This document shows, piece by piece, positions 6,400 through 15,033 of a stretch of 32,759 nucleotides of DNA; the stretch's first letter is position 1, and the number at the start of each line of letters is the position of its first letter. The translations under genes and the position numbers were made by a program. The DNA is from Streptomyces phaeochromogenes (lineage in GTDB: Bacteria; Actinomycetota; Actinomycetes; Streptomycetales; Streptomycetaceae): the NCBI RefSeq assembly GCF_001418655.1, contig NZ_LIQZ01000212.1, positions 1 to 32,759 on the forward strand, given 5' to 3'. Under the pieces are notes generated by a model, which searched no databases, was not told where the DNA came from, and saw only the letters and a program-made list of their open reading frames with translations.

Positions 6400-8901
6400 T
6401 CACGCTGCGGTTGATCCGTTCGCTGCCGGCGACGTTGCAGGTGCTTCCGTCGAGGTCAACTGCGGCTCTGTCCTTGGTGTGCTTGCCGCCGTGGCCGGTT
6501 CGCCGGCTGGCGGTTCGGTGGGTGTCGCCGGTTCCTGTGGTCGGTCCTGATGTGCAAGCCGTTCCTGATAGCGCAGGGCGGCGAGCTCGTCTTTGAAGTT
6601 GTCGTAGTCCGGCACGGGCTGCAACGGCTCACTGCCGAGGTCGTACCGGCGCCGCATGTCAGCGAGCTGCATCCGACGAGCGTCACCTGCGTCTGTGTCT
6701 TCCAGCGCCTTCTCGATCTCACGGAAGAGAATGCGGGCACGATCTCGGATGACACCATCTGCGTGATCACGCAGGAAGCCCCGAACGAGCCGGGCGACGC
6801 GGTCTCGCTGCTGAGCGTCATCCTCAACGGTCCTGGCGTCGTGCAGCAGGTCGGCAAGATGCCCGAGCAGCTGCCCGAAGTTACTCCTAGTGGCCTCGGC
6901 AGCCTCCACAAGCACGCTGTCCCCGTCATCGGTGGTCGTGGCATGCAGCACTGACACGACTTCACGCGCGAAGCCGACCTTCTCGATGTGCTCTCCGGGA
7001 AAGACCAGGGTAAATGCCTTGACTGTTGCGTCCCAGACATGCGCCTTCTCGCTCAAGGCCGTCTTGATGGTGTCCGGGGTGAGCTCGGCTGTGGTCTCGC
7101 ATTCGAGGCCGATCACGTGCTCGGCGTAACGGCGCGCAGCTGCTGCGGCGACCGGGAGCGCAATGAGATCTTCCGGCTCCTCGACGGCCACGCTGGGTTC
7201 GATGGCCAGGCCGACGTCTTTCACCCATGGGCCGACGGAAAGGACGAACTTGGCATCAATGAAGGCCCGTCGGCCGACCGGGCTCTTACGGAGCCGCGAC
7301 GCCGCGTCGTTGCCGGACCTGTCGCTGTCCAGCAAGACCACGCACGGTGGTTTGATTTCGTCCCGCCCTCGGGCCAGGAAGACCAAATAGGGAATGGCTC
7401 CTGCCGATCCAGCGGGCACGATCGTGACGTCATTGAGGTTGAGCGTCTGGCTGGGGGCCGCACCGCAGCTGCGGAGATGCGAGGAGACGCCGGCGAGCAA
7501 GACCTGGTCGGCGAGCCCTTCCACGAACAGATTGGCGCCACCGATAAATGCCGTTTCGGCAACAAATGGGCCCAGTGAGGAGCGCAGCGGCTCGTAGTGG
7601 TTCCGGCTGGCGTCGGTGACAACGCGTGTGCCTTCGTCGTGGCTGCCCTTGTCCAGTACACGGATACGGTGTGCGGCATTGCGGTTGATGAGATAGGGAG
7701 AGTGCGTCACATAGATGACCTGTCCGCCAGGTGAGGCGTCTTCCGGCCTCGCGAACTCTTCCAAGATGCGCAGGAGATCCTGCTGGCCGACGCCGGACAG
7801 ATAGGCGTCAGGCTCGTCGAGCAGCAGGAGCTGCTCGCGTCCGCTCGGGCGCTGGTTGGCTCGGAGCTGTACATAGTAGGAGAGGAAGTACCGCAGGCCT
7901 CGGCTGCGTTCGGCGAATGAATACTCGGTCTCGGTGCGGTCGCGAATTGTGAACGCGACTTCCCGTTCGCGTGGCGACAGAAGCAGCCTAAAGTCGCGAT
8001 CTTGTGCCCACCACTTCGGGAAGTTGAGGTGTTTGGCGATGGCGTCATTCATTCGCTGAATGATCGCGTTGACCTCGCCTTCGCGCTCGGCAGTGAGCGC
8101 GGCGTCGAGATCGCTGAACGCGGCAGGATCGATCCGCGCGACATCGAGCAGGAGGCTACGCCCGAGTTCGAACTCCTTCTCACGAGCCTGCGCAATAGCG
8201 GGATCGACTGTCGGCGGCGTGAGGAAGCTGGAGATTCTGGACCATGCGGCGGGGATCTCAGCGTCGGCAACGTCGGACTTGGGGAGGGAGTCCAGAAGCC
8301 GACGGCGGCCCGCGCGGTCCGGGTGACCGTCGACGGCCTGTCCGGCCAGGCGACTGATGGGCATGCTCGCCGGCAGAGCGACTTCCGTCTCCAGCCTAAA
8401 TACCTTCGGGAACGTCGCGCGAAGTGTCTTCTCCTCTTCGGCTGCCAGTTCACGGCGCGCAGTATTGCTTGCCGTGAACACGAAGGAGGCTCCGCTGCCC
8501 GAACGGACGTAGGCGAACCCGCGCGCATCGTCGCGGGAGTAGCCCAGAGATTCCATCAACTCGTCGTCTTCGTCCGTCTCAGCCGAGAAACGTCCGGCGA
8601 AATCCGAGACGCGGCGTTCTCCGTGCTCCACCGAGTACAGATCCGAGTAACGGCAGAAGTCACGACGATCAACGGGGTCTTCGGTCAACAGCATGTTGAC
8701 GGCATCGAGCAGGTGGCTCTTGCCCGACTCGTTGGCGCCGACCACTGCGGTGACGTAAGGATCGACGTCCAGCCGTACGAACGGGTACCACCCGAGGTTG
8801 GTTCGTTCCCAGTCCAGCGCGCTCGCCTCCCGGTGGGCCTTGCGCTCGTAGTCGAAGTTGAACGAACGGAAGAACCGGACATAGACACGGTCCAGTTTCA
8901 T
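6400..8901 (-). CDS. OLD-family nuclease (AAA/ABC-type ATPase plus TOPRIM)
   Basis: An 833-aa protein from the ATG at 8901, preceded by a GGGGGG run about 4 nt away; the frame stays open further upstream but without family similarity. N-terminal ABC-type ATPase: Walker A GANESGKS at residues 55-62, an ERSRG segment at about 331-335 in place of the ABC signature, Walker B LLLLDEPDAYL at about 358-368, and the switch His in VTHSPYLI near 400. C-terminal TOPRIM: LFVEG with Glu461, a glycine-rich turn near 497-501 (PAGSAGA), and LLDSDRSG near 523-530. The tail after residue 760 is Pro/Thr/Ala-rich. OLD proteins are ATP-regulated, metal-dependent nucleases; members such as P2 Old and GajA act in phage exclusion. 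No UvrD-like GajB partner lies beside it, so it is a stand-alone OLD or pairs with the 295-aa gene upstream. It probably defends the plasmid-like segment. Confidence 0.88.
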   Translation of the reverse strand: MKLDRVYVRFFRSFNFDYERKAHREASALDWERTNLGWYPFVRLDVDPYVTAVVGANESGKSHLLDAVNMLLTEDPVDRRDFCRYSDLYSVEHGERRVSDFAGRFSAETDEDDELMESLGYSRDDARGFAYVRSGSGASFVFTASNTARRELAAEEEKTLRATFPKVFRLETEVALPASMPISRLAGQAVDGHPDRAGRRRLLDSLPKSDVADAEIPAAWSRISSFLTPPTVDPAIAQAREKEFELGRSLLLDVARIDPAAFSDLDAALTAEREGEVNAIIQRMNDAIAKHLNFPKWWAQDRDFRLLLSPREREVAFTIRDRTETEYSFAERSRGLRYFLSYYVQLRANQRPSGREQLLLLDEPDAYLSGVGQQDLLRILEEFARPEDASPGGQVIYVTHSPYLINRNAAHRIRVLDKGSHDEGTRVVTDASRNHYEPLRSSLGPFVAETAFIGGANLFVEGLADQVLLAGVSSHLRSCGAAPSQTLNLNDVTIVPAGSAGAIPYLVFLARGRDEIKPPCVVLLDSDRSGNDAASRLRKSPVGRRAFIDAKFVLSVGPWVKDVGLAIEPSVAVEEPEDLIALPVAAAAARRYAEHVIGLECETTAELTPDTIKTALSEKAHVWDATVKAFTLVFPGEHIEKVGFAREVVSVLHATTTDDGDSVLVEAAEATRSNFGQLLGHLADLLHDARTVEDDAQQRDRVARLVRGFLRDHADGVIRDRARILFREIEKALEDTDAGDARRMQLADMRRRYDLGSEPLQPVPDYDNFKDELAALRYQERLAHQDRPQEPATPTEPPAGEPATAASTPRTEPQLTSTEAPATSPAANGSTAA

Positions 8902-9302
8902 CTGCCCCCCTAGGGTGACGCATTGATCTACGCATTCTGACATCGAAGCCCGACAATCGCGCCCAAACCGAGGACGCTGCGGTGATCCAGGAGAGCGCAT
9001 GGAGTCCACGGCCCTTGAAGCCGTCAAGTCGTCCTCTTCAGACCGTGTGTCCCATGTGGTGAGGCGGCCTAGGACCATCCGTGGCACAGGAGCGGTGGTG
9101 GGCAGCGCCAGGCAAATCGCTGCCGCGCGAGCAGCCCATGCGGATCCAGAACTGCCCGTGGAGAACTTCGTAGCGCTGCCTGTGGTCTGCGCTACAGGCC
9201 TTCCTGATGGCAGCCAGGCAGGAGATGGGGCTCATCGAGACACCAGAAGGCGCCTACAACGTCCATGGGCCGGCGGGTGGGAGGACGACGGCAGTGATCG
9301 AG
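8902..9302. other. Non-coding gap (401 bp) upstream of the OLD gene
   Basis: It lies between the OLD start and the stop of the 295-aa gene on the same strand. Frames on both strands are short and of poor quality (for example a 63-codon plus frame from 9207 that overlaps the 295-aa gene). It presumably holds the OLD promoter; I see no clear repeat or hairpin. Confidence 0.4.
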
Positions 9303-10190
9303 TTACCGGACGCCGCCAGTCCGGACCGTCTCGGCAAGCCGATACAGGAGCGAAGCCGCCATACCGTTGAGCGTGATGGCATCCGATCGCACCCATGAGG
9401 CACTGGCGATCGCGCCGTCGTTGTGCTGGGGCCCACTGAGCTGGTTGAACAGAGCCTGCATCAGGTCAGCGTACCCATCCGCCTGATCTGCGAGCCGTTG
9501 GAGGATGACTCCGTACCGGTCGTCCTGGCCCTGATCGTCGCGCTTCTTGATGCTGTTCTGCGGCCAGATGTTCAGCTTGCGCATGGCGGTGACGGCGAGT
9601 CGGCTTTCGCGGATGGCGTCCGGGTACTCGCCAGCGGTGATCTGTCGGTCCGCAGTCCGCAGGTGCTCTGCGGCGGTAGCGAGCGGGCCACCGTTCATCG
9701 GCAAAGGCACGGTGACCGTGAAGGCCACGGCGAGACCTAGCTGCTCGATCTGGTTCTCCCAGACGCTGGCCGGCACCCGCCGCTCCTCCTGGACGTGGGC
9801 GAACGGATACCCGGAGCTCTGCGGCAAGGCCCCCTCCACATCGAGCTGGACAGCCAGGTCCTGGCCGTTGCGGTGCTTCTCCAGCTCCAGGACCTGCTCG
9901 GAGGTGACCGGCACGATCAAATCCACGGACACTAGGTTCGCCTTGGTCCGCAGCGGCACCGGTACTGGAAGGAACGCCCCGATCCAGCCGAGCCCGCCCG
10001 CGGCCCGCAACTCCCCCGACAACGTGGCTTGGTTGATGTCTTGGGCGACGTCGAGCCGTTCAACCTCGACCCGCACAGCCAGCCGGTGCACGCCGAGGCC
10101 CGGCATTAGGGACAGGGGTGGCATGCCTCCCGGCTCCGGCGACCTCAGCCGCAGCAACGTGCCGTCCTCAAACTTCATGTCCGAAGTCAT
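9303..10190 (-). CDS. Protein of unknown function, 295 aa
   Basis: The ATG at 10190 has GGGAGG 5 nt upstream. The first 170 residues are rich in alternating hydrophobics (for example LGVHRLAVRVEVERLDV and LVSVDLIVPVTSEQ) and read as beta-sandwich-like. They are followed by RRVPASVWENQIEQLGL and then a helical C-terminal third. That part starts ATAAEHLRTADRQITAGEY, continues AIRESRLAVTAMRKL and ends near HNDGAIASASWVRSDA. No signal peptide, membrane segment or named catalytic motif is visible. Proteins with a similar order of segments (beta domain, VPxSxWE, helical bundle with RxxLE-like motif) occur near bacterial immunity genes, but I cannot name the family. It lies upstream of and codirectional with OLD, separated by 401 bp, so an operon is possible but not tight. 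Confidence 0.7.
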   Translation of the reverse strand: MTSDMKFEDGTLLRLRSPEPGGMPPLSLMPGLGVHRLAVRVEVERLDVAQDINQATLSGELRAAGGLGWIGAFLPVPVPLRTKANLVSVDLIVPVTSEQVLELEKHRNGQDLAVQLDVEGALPQSSGYPFAHVQEERRVPASVWENQIEQLGLAVAFTVTVPLPMNGGPLATAAEHLRTADRQITAGEYPDAIRESRLAVTAMRKLNIWPQNSIKKRDDQGQDDRYGVILQRLADQADGYADLMQALFNQLSGPQHNDGAIASASWVRSDAITLNGMAASLLYRLAETVRTGGVR

Positions 10191-10453
10191 CGCGCCTCCC
10201 TGTTCAGAAGGCGATTGTCGGCCAACCGATCCGCGGGCGCACCGCATTTCGGGTGTCGACAGAGTGGGAGCCAGCGAGCGTGGGGCCCACTCGCTCCTGA
10301 CGACCTGAGCCGAGAGGTCCAGCAACTCGGAGGTGGAGGCTTCATGGAGCTGTTGCGAGCCAGGTTAACTTCCCGAAAACTCATCGGACTTGACGGGAAA
10401 ATCTCCAGGGTTGTCATTGACATGCCACTGTCTACGCGCGTCATCATGTGGTC
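10191..10453. promoter_or_regulatory. Divergent promoter region between the 295-aa gene and the RNase gene
   Basis: The 263 bp separate two divergent starts and must contain promoters for both. AT-richer sequence lies near 10360-10420 (for example AACTTCCCGAAAACTCATCG), the likely RNase promoter area. No clear operator was recognised. Confidence 0.35.
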
Positions 10454-10843
10454 ATGAGATTCCCCCCACGAATCACTCGCATCGGCGCCGCGGCCGCCGT
10501 CCTGTCCGCTCTCCTCGTCGGCGGCACCGTCGCGACCGCCACTCCGGCGGCCGCCGCGGTCGGCAGCATCTGCTATAGCACCCTGCCCTCCCAGGCGCAC
10601 GACACCCTGGACCTGATCGAGCAGGGTGGCCCCTATCCGTACTCGCAGGACGGGACCGTCTTCCAGAACCGGGAAGGCGTCCTGCCCAGTCAGTCCTCTG
10701 GCTACTATCACGAGTACACCGTGATCACGCCGGGCTCCTCCACGCGCGGTGCGCGCCGCATCGTCACCGGTGAGGAGAACCAGGAGGACTACTACACAGC
10801 CGACCACTACGAGTCCTTCGACCTGGTCAACTACGGCTGCTGA
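10454..10843 (+). CDS. Secreted guanyl-specific ribonuclease, RNase Sa (N1/T1/barnase-fold) family
   Basis: A 129-aa precursor with a Sec signal peptide: MRFPPRITR, a hydrophobic core of Ala/Val/Leu, and a likely cleavage after the AAAA near residues 32-35. The mature part matches Streptomyces RNase Sa closely, with PYPYSQDGTVFQNRE, YYHEYTVITPG and RRIVTGE. The catalytic Glu87 (HEYTV), the TRGARR arginines and His118 (DHY) are all present. The two Cys near both ends of the mature protein (SICYS and the last residue) form the family disulfide. The enzyme cleaves RNA after G outside the cell. An alternative GTG start lies two codons upstream. No barstar-like inhibitor gene is adjacent. It converges on a small membrane gene, repeating the arrangement of the broken copy at 1159-1299. 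Confidence 0.95.
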   Translation: MRFPPRITRIGAAAAVLSALLVGGTVATATPAAAAVGSICYSTLPSQAHDTLDLIEQGGPYPYSQDGTVFQNREGVLPSQSSGYYHEYTVITPGSSTRGARRIVTGEENQEDYYTADHYESFDLVNYGC

Positions 10844-10859
10844 AGCCGGTCGGCACGAT

Positions 10860-10878
10860 CCTCGTAGCGGATACGAGG
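10860..10878. terminator. Short hairpin between convergent RNase and membrane genes
   Basis: Arms CCTCGTA (10860-10866) and TACGAGG (10872-10878) with a 5-nt loop lie 16 bp after the RNase stop. No T-run follows, which is common for Streptomyces terminators. Function inferred from position. Confidence 0.45.
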
Positions 10879-10911
10879 AGCGGTGAGACCAGCCGGAGGT
10901 CCGGTCCGCGT

Positions 10912-11052
10912 TCAGCCGGGCTTCCGGCTCGCCGCGGCGGCGAACAGCGCGATCCCCAGTACGACCAGTGCGATGCTCACGCAGATCTCGTAGCCACCGG
11001 CGACGCCCTGTACCAGGGCGAGGAACCCGAGTAGTTCCAGCAGTTGCTTCAT
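10912..11052 (-). CDS. Small integral membrane protein, 46 aa
   Basis: The ATG at 11052 gives MKQLLELLGFLALVQGVAG followed by a second hydrophobic stretch (VSIALVVLGIALFAAA) and a basic end SRKPG. It is a homologue of the 67-aa product at 916-1119, with the inter-helix loop shortened by about 20 residues. The conserved leader hairpin lies at 11060-11102. The gene is convergent with the intact RNase Sa gene. It was kept because both the sequence and the unusual leader are conserved between two diverged copies, which argues against chance. Function unknown. Confidence 0.7.
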   Translation of the reverse strand: MKQLLELLGFLALVQGVAGGYEICVSIALVVLGIALFAAAASRKPG

Positions 11053-11059
11053 GTATGCG

Positions 11060-11102
11060 CTCGCCCCGCGGACCCCCCACAGAACATCGGCCGCGGGGCG
11101 AG
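11060..11102 (-). promoter_or_regulatory. Conserved leader hairpin of the 46-aa membrane gene
   Basis: Perfect 12-bp arms CTCGCCCCGCGG (11060-11071) and CCGCGGGGCGAG (11091-11102) enclose a 19-nt loop; on the gene strand the loop carries the same six-G run as the copy at 865-906. It ends 7 nt from the ATG. The flanking ACGT-CC sequence is also shared between the copies. Confidence 0.6.
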
Positions 11103-11292
11103 GCACGTCCAACGAAAGTTCGCGATCTTCCTGTCCTGGGCGCGAATTGAAGTGTGCTCTGGCGTGCCCTGCGATCGCAACGGTTTCGGCAGCTCGTCGT
11201 GAACCCGGTGGCCATCTGCGAGACAGCCCAGCAGCTGGCCTGTGCCTCAGCAACACCAGGCATAGACCGTCGGTGGTCAATGAGTAGCTAGA

Positions 11293-13248
11293 TCATTCAA
11301 GCCAGTCGACAGGAATAAGCGCCCTGCGTCGGCCGTCCTGAGGTCGCCAGTTTTCGACAATGGCGTCCTGGAACCATTTCTCGGGCAGGTTGGCGTGGTC
11401 GCACACGATGATCTGCAGGCCTCCGCCGGCTTCCTCAGCGACGTCGTGCAGCAGCTTGAAGTAGCTGGTGACGGCCGCCCAGTCGGCGTCTTCCACGGTG
11501 GTGGCGTCTCGGATCTTCTCGGGGAAGAACGCCTGGGTGGGCTGATCCAGCATCAGGAAACGCGGCACGGGCCTGCGCTCGCGAAGGAAGTATGTGTGCA
11601 GGGCCAGGTGGGCGACGAGGTGGTAGCCGATCCAGTTCTTCGCGCTGCCGATGCGGGTCAGGGGCAGTCGGCCCCCGGGGCGGCGAACGACGACGTTGAG
11701 CTGAGAGAGGCTGATGCGGACCTCGTCGGCTGTTGCGGCTTGTCCGAGGCTCAGTCGCTGTGCCCAGGGCGTCATGAGCGCAGCGACATCGGTGAGCCGG
11801 CGTTCTGTCTCGGCGGTGACATCGTCCTCGTCGACCATTTGTTGCAGGGCCTCGACACGTTCCTGGGCGAGCATGAGGTCGTTGCGAAGTCGGCGTACGT
11901 CGTCTTCGGTCAGGTCGCTGGTGGCGGCGCGTTCCTGCGCGATGCGTCCCTGGACGAAGGCGACTCGCACCTCCTGGTCCTGGAGGTTCCTCATCCGCTC
12001 GTCGCTGGAGTTGAGTTCTTTCAATTGAGCTCCGTTGAGGCGAAGGCGCTCGGCTACAGCGTCGCGGTCGTTCTCCAGGCTGCGACGGTGTTCTTCCCGT
12101 ACGGGCTGCAGGGTCTCGGCGTGGGTGAGTTCGTCGGCCAAGTGCCGAGTCAGGGCGGTGATGTCCGCTGCGGATGGGTCGGGCTCGTCCAGCGGGCGGG
12201 CGCACATAGGGCAGACGTCGGCGTGCTGGTCTCCGTCTTCGGGGCCGAGCAGTTCAAGGGTTTTGAGCCGGTCGAGCTGTAGGTGGAGTTCGCCGGTGAA
12301 GGCGTGGCCCTGTTGGTGCCAGCGGTCGACCATGGCCAAGGCGTCGTTGAGCTGTTGCCAGCGCTCGCGTAGCTCCCGGCGCTCCTGGTTGAGTGCCTGG
12401 CGTCGGTCTTGCAGGTCGGTGGCTCCGTCGGCGGTGACGGGTGTGACGGTCAGGGCCCGGTCCAGCAGTGCTCGGGTCTGCTGCGGGGCCAGGGCTGGCG
12501 GGAGGTCTTGGAGGAGTCCTTCGCGTTCCGCCAGGCGCAGCAGGGCTGTCTGGCGCGTGTCGACGCCGTCCCTGCGGCGGAGGGCATCGTCGAACTTGCG
12601 TTGGGCGGCGCGCTGTTCGCGCAGTGCCTCGCCGAGCTGGTGGCGGCGCAGGGCCTGTTCGGGGCCGGCGGCGCCGAGGAAGTACGGCAGCGTGTCCTTG
12701 ATTGCCTGACCGATGCCGTTCTCACTCTGGCGATGGAAGAGGGCACTCTGGTTGGCGATCTCGTTCTGCTTCTGGAAGCACAACAGAGCTGCCTGGGCGA
12801 TGGAGACATCGAAGGGATAGCGGGCCGCGCCCGTGGGCGGCTGGAAACGGAAGTCCTCGATGCCCAGACGGGCGCTGAGCTGACTGCGCAGCGCGGTGAC
12901 GTCGGCGTCTGGCCGCAGTTCATCGCCGCGGGGCAGCTCAAGGCTCTCGTCCCCAAAACGGATCATCGCCTTGGTGGTGGAGTCCCCGACGGGACGCGGC
13001 CGGGCGAGAACCATCCGGGTCGTACCGAAGGTGACCAGGACGGCGTACCAGCCGACGGTCTGGTCGATGGGCTCGTCGGGGAAATTGGGCTTCTTGCGAC
13101 CCAGGCAGTACTCGACGATGTCGAGGACTTCGGACTTTCCGGTCTCGGATTCGCCCGTGAGAATGTTCAGCGCCCCGGGGTGGAAACGGATGACCCGGGG
13201 ATCTGGCCTGCCATCTCGGTGGTAGAGGGCCAGGGCGAGTAGCTGCAT
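11293..13248 (-). CDS. DUF3732 Rad50/SMC-like ATPase of an ABC-three-component system
   Basis: A 651-aa ATPase starting at ATG 13248. Walker A is GESETGKS at residues 32-39. A long coiled-coil region runs from about 195 to 480 with a zinc-hook-like CPMC motif (Cys346, Cys349) in the middle, as in Rad50. Walker B is RFLMLDQPTQAFFPEK near 563-578, then a switch segment IIVCDHANL. This is the DUF3732 family, the ATPase arm of ABC-3C conflict systems, which is thought to sense invasive nucleic acid and gate the effector. It is the last gene of an xre-CTD-MC-ATPase order, 43 bp after the middle component. AAGGAG lies 13 nt before the ATG, rather far, so initiation may rely on translation of the upstream gene. 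Confidence 0.88.
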   Translation of the reverse strand: MQLLALALYHRDGRPDPRVIRFHPGALNILTGESETGKSEVLDIVEYCLGRKKPNFPDEPIDQTVGWYAVLVTFGTTRMVLARPRPVGDSTTKAMIRFGDESLELPRGDELRPDADVTALRSQLSARLGIEDFRFQPPTGAARYPFDVSIAQAALLCFQKQNEIANQSALFHRQSENGIGQAIKDTLPYFLGAAGPEQALRRHQLGEALREQRAAQRKFDDALRRRDGVDTRQTALLRLAEREGLLQDLPPALAPQQTRALLDRALTVTPVTADGATDLQDRRQALNQERRELRERWQQLNDALAMVDRWHQQGHAFTGELHLQLDRLKTLELLGPEDGDQHADVCPMCARPLDEPDPSAADITALTRHLADELTHAETLQPVREEHRRSLENDRDAVAERLRLNGAQLKELNSSDERMRNLQDQEVRVAFVQGRIAQERAATSDLTEDDVRRLRNDLMLAQERVEALQQMVDEDDVTAETERRLTDVAALMTPWAQRLSLGQAATADEVRISLSQLNVVVRRPGGRLPLTRIGSAKNWIGYHLVAHLALHTYFLRERRPVPRFLMLDQPTQAFFPEKIRDATTVEDADWAAVTSYFKLLHDVAEEAGGGLQIIVCDHANLPEKWFQDAIVENWRPQDGRRRALIPVDWLE

Positions 13249-13291
13249 GGCGGGTCTGTAGCTCCTTTGCGGGACGAGGAGAAATGGGGCG

Positions 13292-13780
13292 TTAGGGTCG
13301 GACGCCGAGGAGGGTGAACGCGGTCGCGGGCTCCGTCGCCGCGAGCCATCGTCCGACCAGGGCCGCGCGGCGCGCGCAGTCGGCGACTTCGCTGCCGTGG
13401 TCTGCGGTGGCAGGGCGGGGGGCTCGGGGACAGCGCAGGCCCTGACCGGCTATCTCCACGGCCCGGTGGCGCATGCCGGTGCGTAGGCTGGCTCGGGTGT
13501 AGTCGGTCAGCGCGGCAGCACGGTCGGCGAAGGCGGCCTGGTGGCGAGGGTGTTCGGTCAGCCAGGCGGCCATGGTGCGGCTGGCTTTGACCGGCAGATC
13601 CGCGCGGGTGTCCGCGGGCAGGACCAACGGCAGGACGAGGAAGGCACTGGTCCACGGCAGCGGATTGCGGGCCGCGGTCTTGGTGGCCGCGTTGATGCTG
13701 CAGGCCAGCAGATAGGCGCCGAAGGCGGGATTGAGCAGGGCTTCGGCCTCCGGGAGACGCCTGGTGGAAGCCACGGTCAC
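13292..13780 (-). CDS. ABC-three-component system middle component
   Basis: A 162-aa, mostly helical protein. The stretch LLNPAFGAYLLACSINAATK near residues 18-36, followed by PLPWTSAFLVLPLVLP, is the hallmark of ABC-3C middle components, in which NPAF marks the first helix. No enzymatic residues are evident; the component bridges the CTD/effector protein and the ATPase. I chose GTG 13780, whose GTGA overlaps the CTD stop; a second GTG at 13774 sits 8 nt after an AGGAG and is equally possible. The gene cannot be read as an independent system: it is embedded between the other two components in the expected order. Confidence 0.82.
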   Translation of the reverse strand: MTVASTRRLPEAEALLNPAFGAYLLACSINAATKTAARNPLPWTSAFLVLPLVLPADTRADLPVKASRTMAAWLTEHPRHQAAFADRAAALTDYTRASLRTGMRHRAVEIAGQGLRCPRAPRPATADHGSEVADCARRAALVGRWLAATEPATAFTLLGVRP

Positions 13781-15033
13781 TTCTCCTGCTCGTTGACGCG
13801 GTTCTGGCACAGGGATGAGAAGTCGGGGTGCCAGCCCGGGCCTTCGTCCGACTCGGCGCGGTCGGCGAGGCTGTGCATGGTGCCTCGACCCACCCAGCCG
13901 ACGGTGTTGCTGCCCAGACGCGCGGGCTCGTCGGCCACCTTGTCCATCGTCTTCCTCAACACGTCCTTGCCGACGGCGTGCTTGTCGGACTCGTCGCTGT
14001 CGTCATCGAGGTCGTCGGTGAGGTCGCCGAAGATGTGGTCCCACTCGTCCCACAGCCGTTGCTCGTAGTCCGCCAGCCCGTCTTCGGTGATCTTGAAGGT
14101 GCGCAGCCACTCGGAGCGCTGGGCCCGCGCGTGGTGGTAGTCGCGCAGGTAGGTGGCGATGCGGCGATCTTTGAGGCCGATCCAGCGCATCTGCGCGACC
14201 ACCAGATCGTCGTTGTACGCGGCGATCTCCGCGGTGGTCAGCCGGCGCAGTTCCTCGGTGATGGGCAGGTTCTCCCCGGCGAACTGGTCGCTCACCTCGT
14301 CGAGGCGGCACAACAGCTCCTGGGCCGACACCGACGCCCGACGCCGCGCAGGGTCCTTGCGCTCCAACAGCCGTACGGCCACGCGATACCACCACCCCTT
14401 GATCTGGTCGAGGACCGCGTCGTGCTGATTGGCCCGGATCCCCATCGCTTTGGCAAGACTAGGGTCGAGGTCTGACATCACCGGGGCGCCATCACTGATC
14501 ACGAGGGCGTCGACGAACCGGTAACGCTGCGAGGGCGACAGGTCCAGGAACATCTTGCGTTCGTCGGCTGTGGTCTTCGGAGCGTCCGCGGCCGCCACTT
14601 CTTCCATACGTGCCAGCGCCGCTGGCACGTCCCGCTGGTCTCCGCGGCGCAACAGGTAGTAGAAGGTGCCCTCGGCGGCTACCTGTGTGGTCACCAGCCG
14701 CAGCAGCGGCATCGACTCAGCTCCGGGATTGCCGAGGGTGTTCAGGGCATCGATCCACGAGGCGACCGAGCGCCAGAAGTCCTTGCCTGTTTCGCTGAGC
14801 TGGCCGGCCGCACCGCGGTGCTTGGACTGCAACAGCTCCGCGGGAGTGCCGCTGCCGTGGAGGAACTCGATGTCGTCGAGCACCTCCATGCGCACCTCAG
14901 CCGCGGGGTCGTCCCAGCTGCGTTCGGCCAGTTCCAACAGGGCCAACTCGCACTGGTAGAGGTACCCGATCATCTGGCCGGCCGCCGAATGCGTTCCTGC
15001 TTGTGCCACGTTCCCCACTAGTTGATCGGCCAA
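13777..15033 (-). CDS. ABC-three-component CTD protein with N-terminal nuclease-like effector domain
   Basis: About 418 aa from TTG 15033; GTGs at 15018 and 15009 are alternative starts. The N-terminal 80 residues begin with a helix (GYLYQCELALLELAER), then EVRMEVLDDIEF and AELLQSKHR. The acidic pair followed by Gln-x-Lys matches a PD-(D/E)xK endonuclease core (Glu50, Asp53/54, Gln69, Lys71) of the type found in ABC-3C and Cap4-like effectors. The remainder is the alpha-helical C-terminal domain that defines this component, ending in an acidic stretch (DDLDDDSDESD) and a basic/aromatic tail. Expected role: cut DNA when released by the ATPase/middle-component complex. It is coupled to the next gene by a GTGA overlap. 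Confidence 0.85.
   Translation of the reverse strand: MADQLVGNVAQAGTHSAAGQMIGYLYQCELALLELAERSWDDPAAEVRMEVLDDIEFLHGSGTPAELLQSKHRGAAGQLSETGKDFWRSVASWIDALNTLGNPGAESMPLLRLVTTQVAAEGTFYYLLRRGDQRDVPAALARMEEVAAADAPKTTADERKMFLDLSPSQRYRFVDALVISDGAPVMSDLDPSLAKAMGIRANQHDAVLDQIKGWWYRVAVRLLERKDPARRRASVSAQELLCRLDEVSDQFAGENLPITEELRRLTTAEIAAYNDDLVVAQMRWIGLKDRRIATYLRDYHHARAQRSEWLRTFKITEDGLADYEQRLWDEWDHIFGDLTDDLDDDSDESDKHAVGKDVLRKTMDKVADEPARLGSNTVGWVGRGTMHSLADRAESDEGPGWHPDFSSLCQNRVNEQEK

Noticed and set aside
6141..6403. Possible transposase remnant on the reverse strand (string HGIQPVVPIEN)
   Set aside because: Only a dozen residues faintly resemble IS transposase ends; no terminal repeats, catalytic residues or second fragment were found.
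9207..9398. 63-codon forward frame in the gap upstream of OLD
   Set aside because: It overlaps the end of the well-supported 295-aa gene, has no ribosome-binding site and turns into low-quality sequence.
12409..13242. 277-codon forward frame opposite the DUF3732 gene
   Set aside because: Antisense of Walker A and coiled-coil coding sequence; no family likeness.
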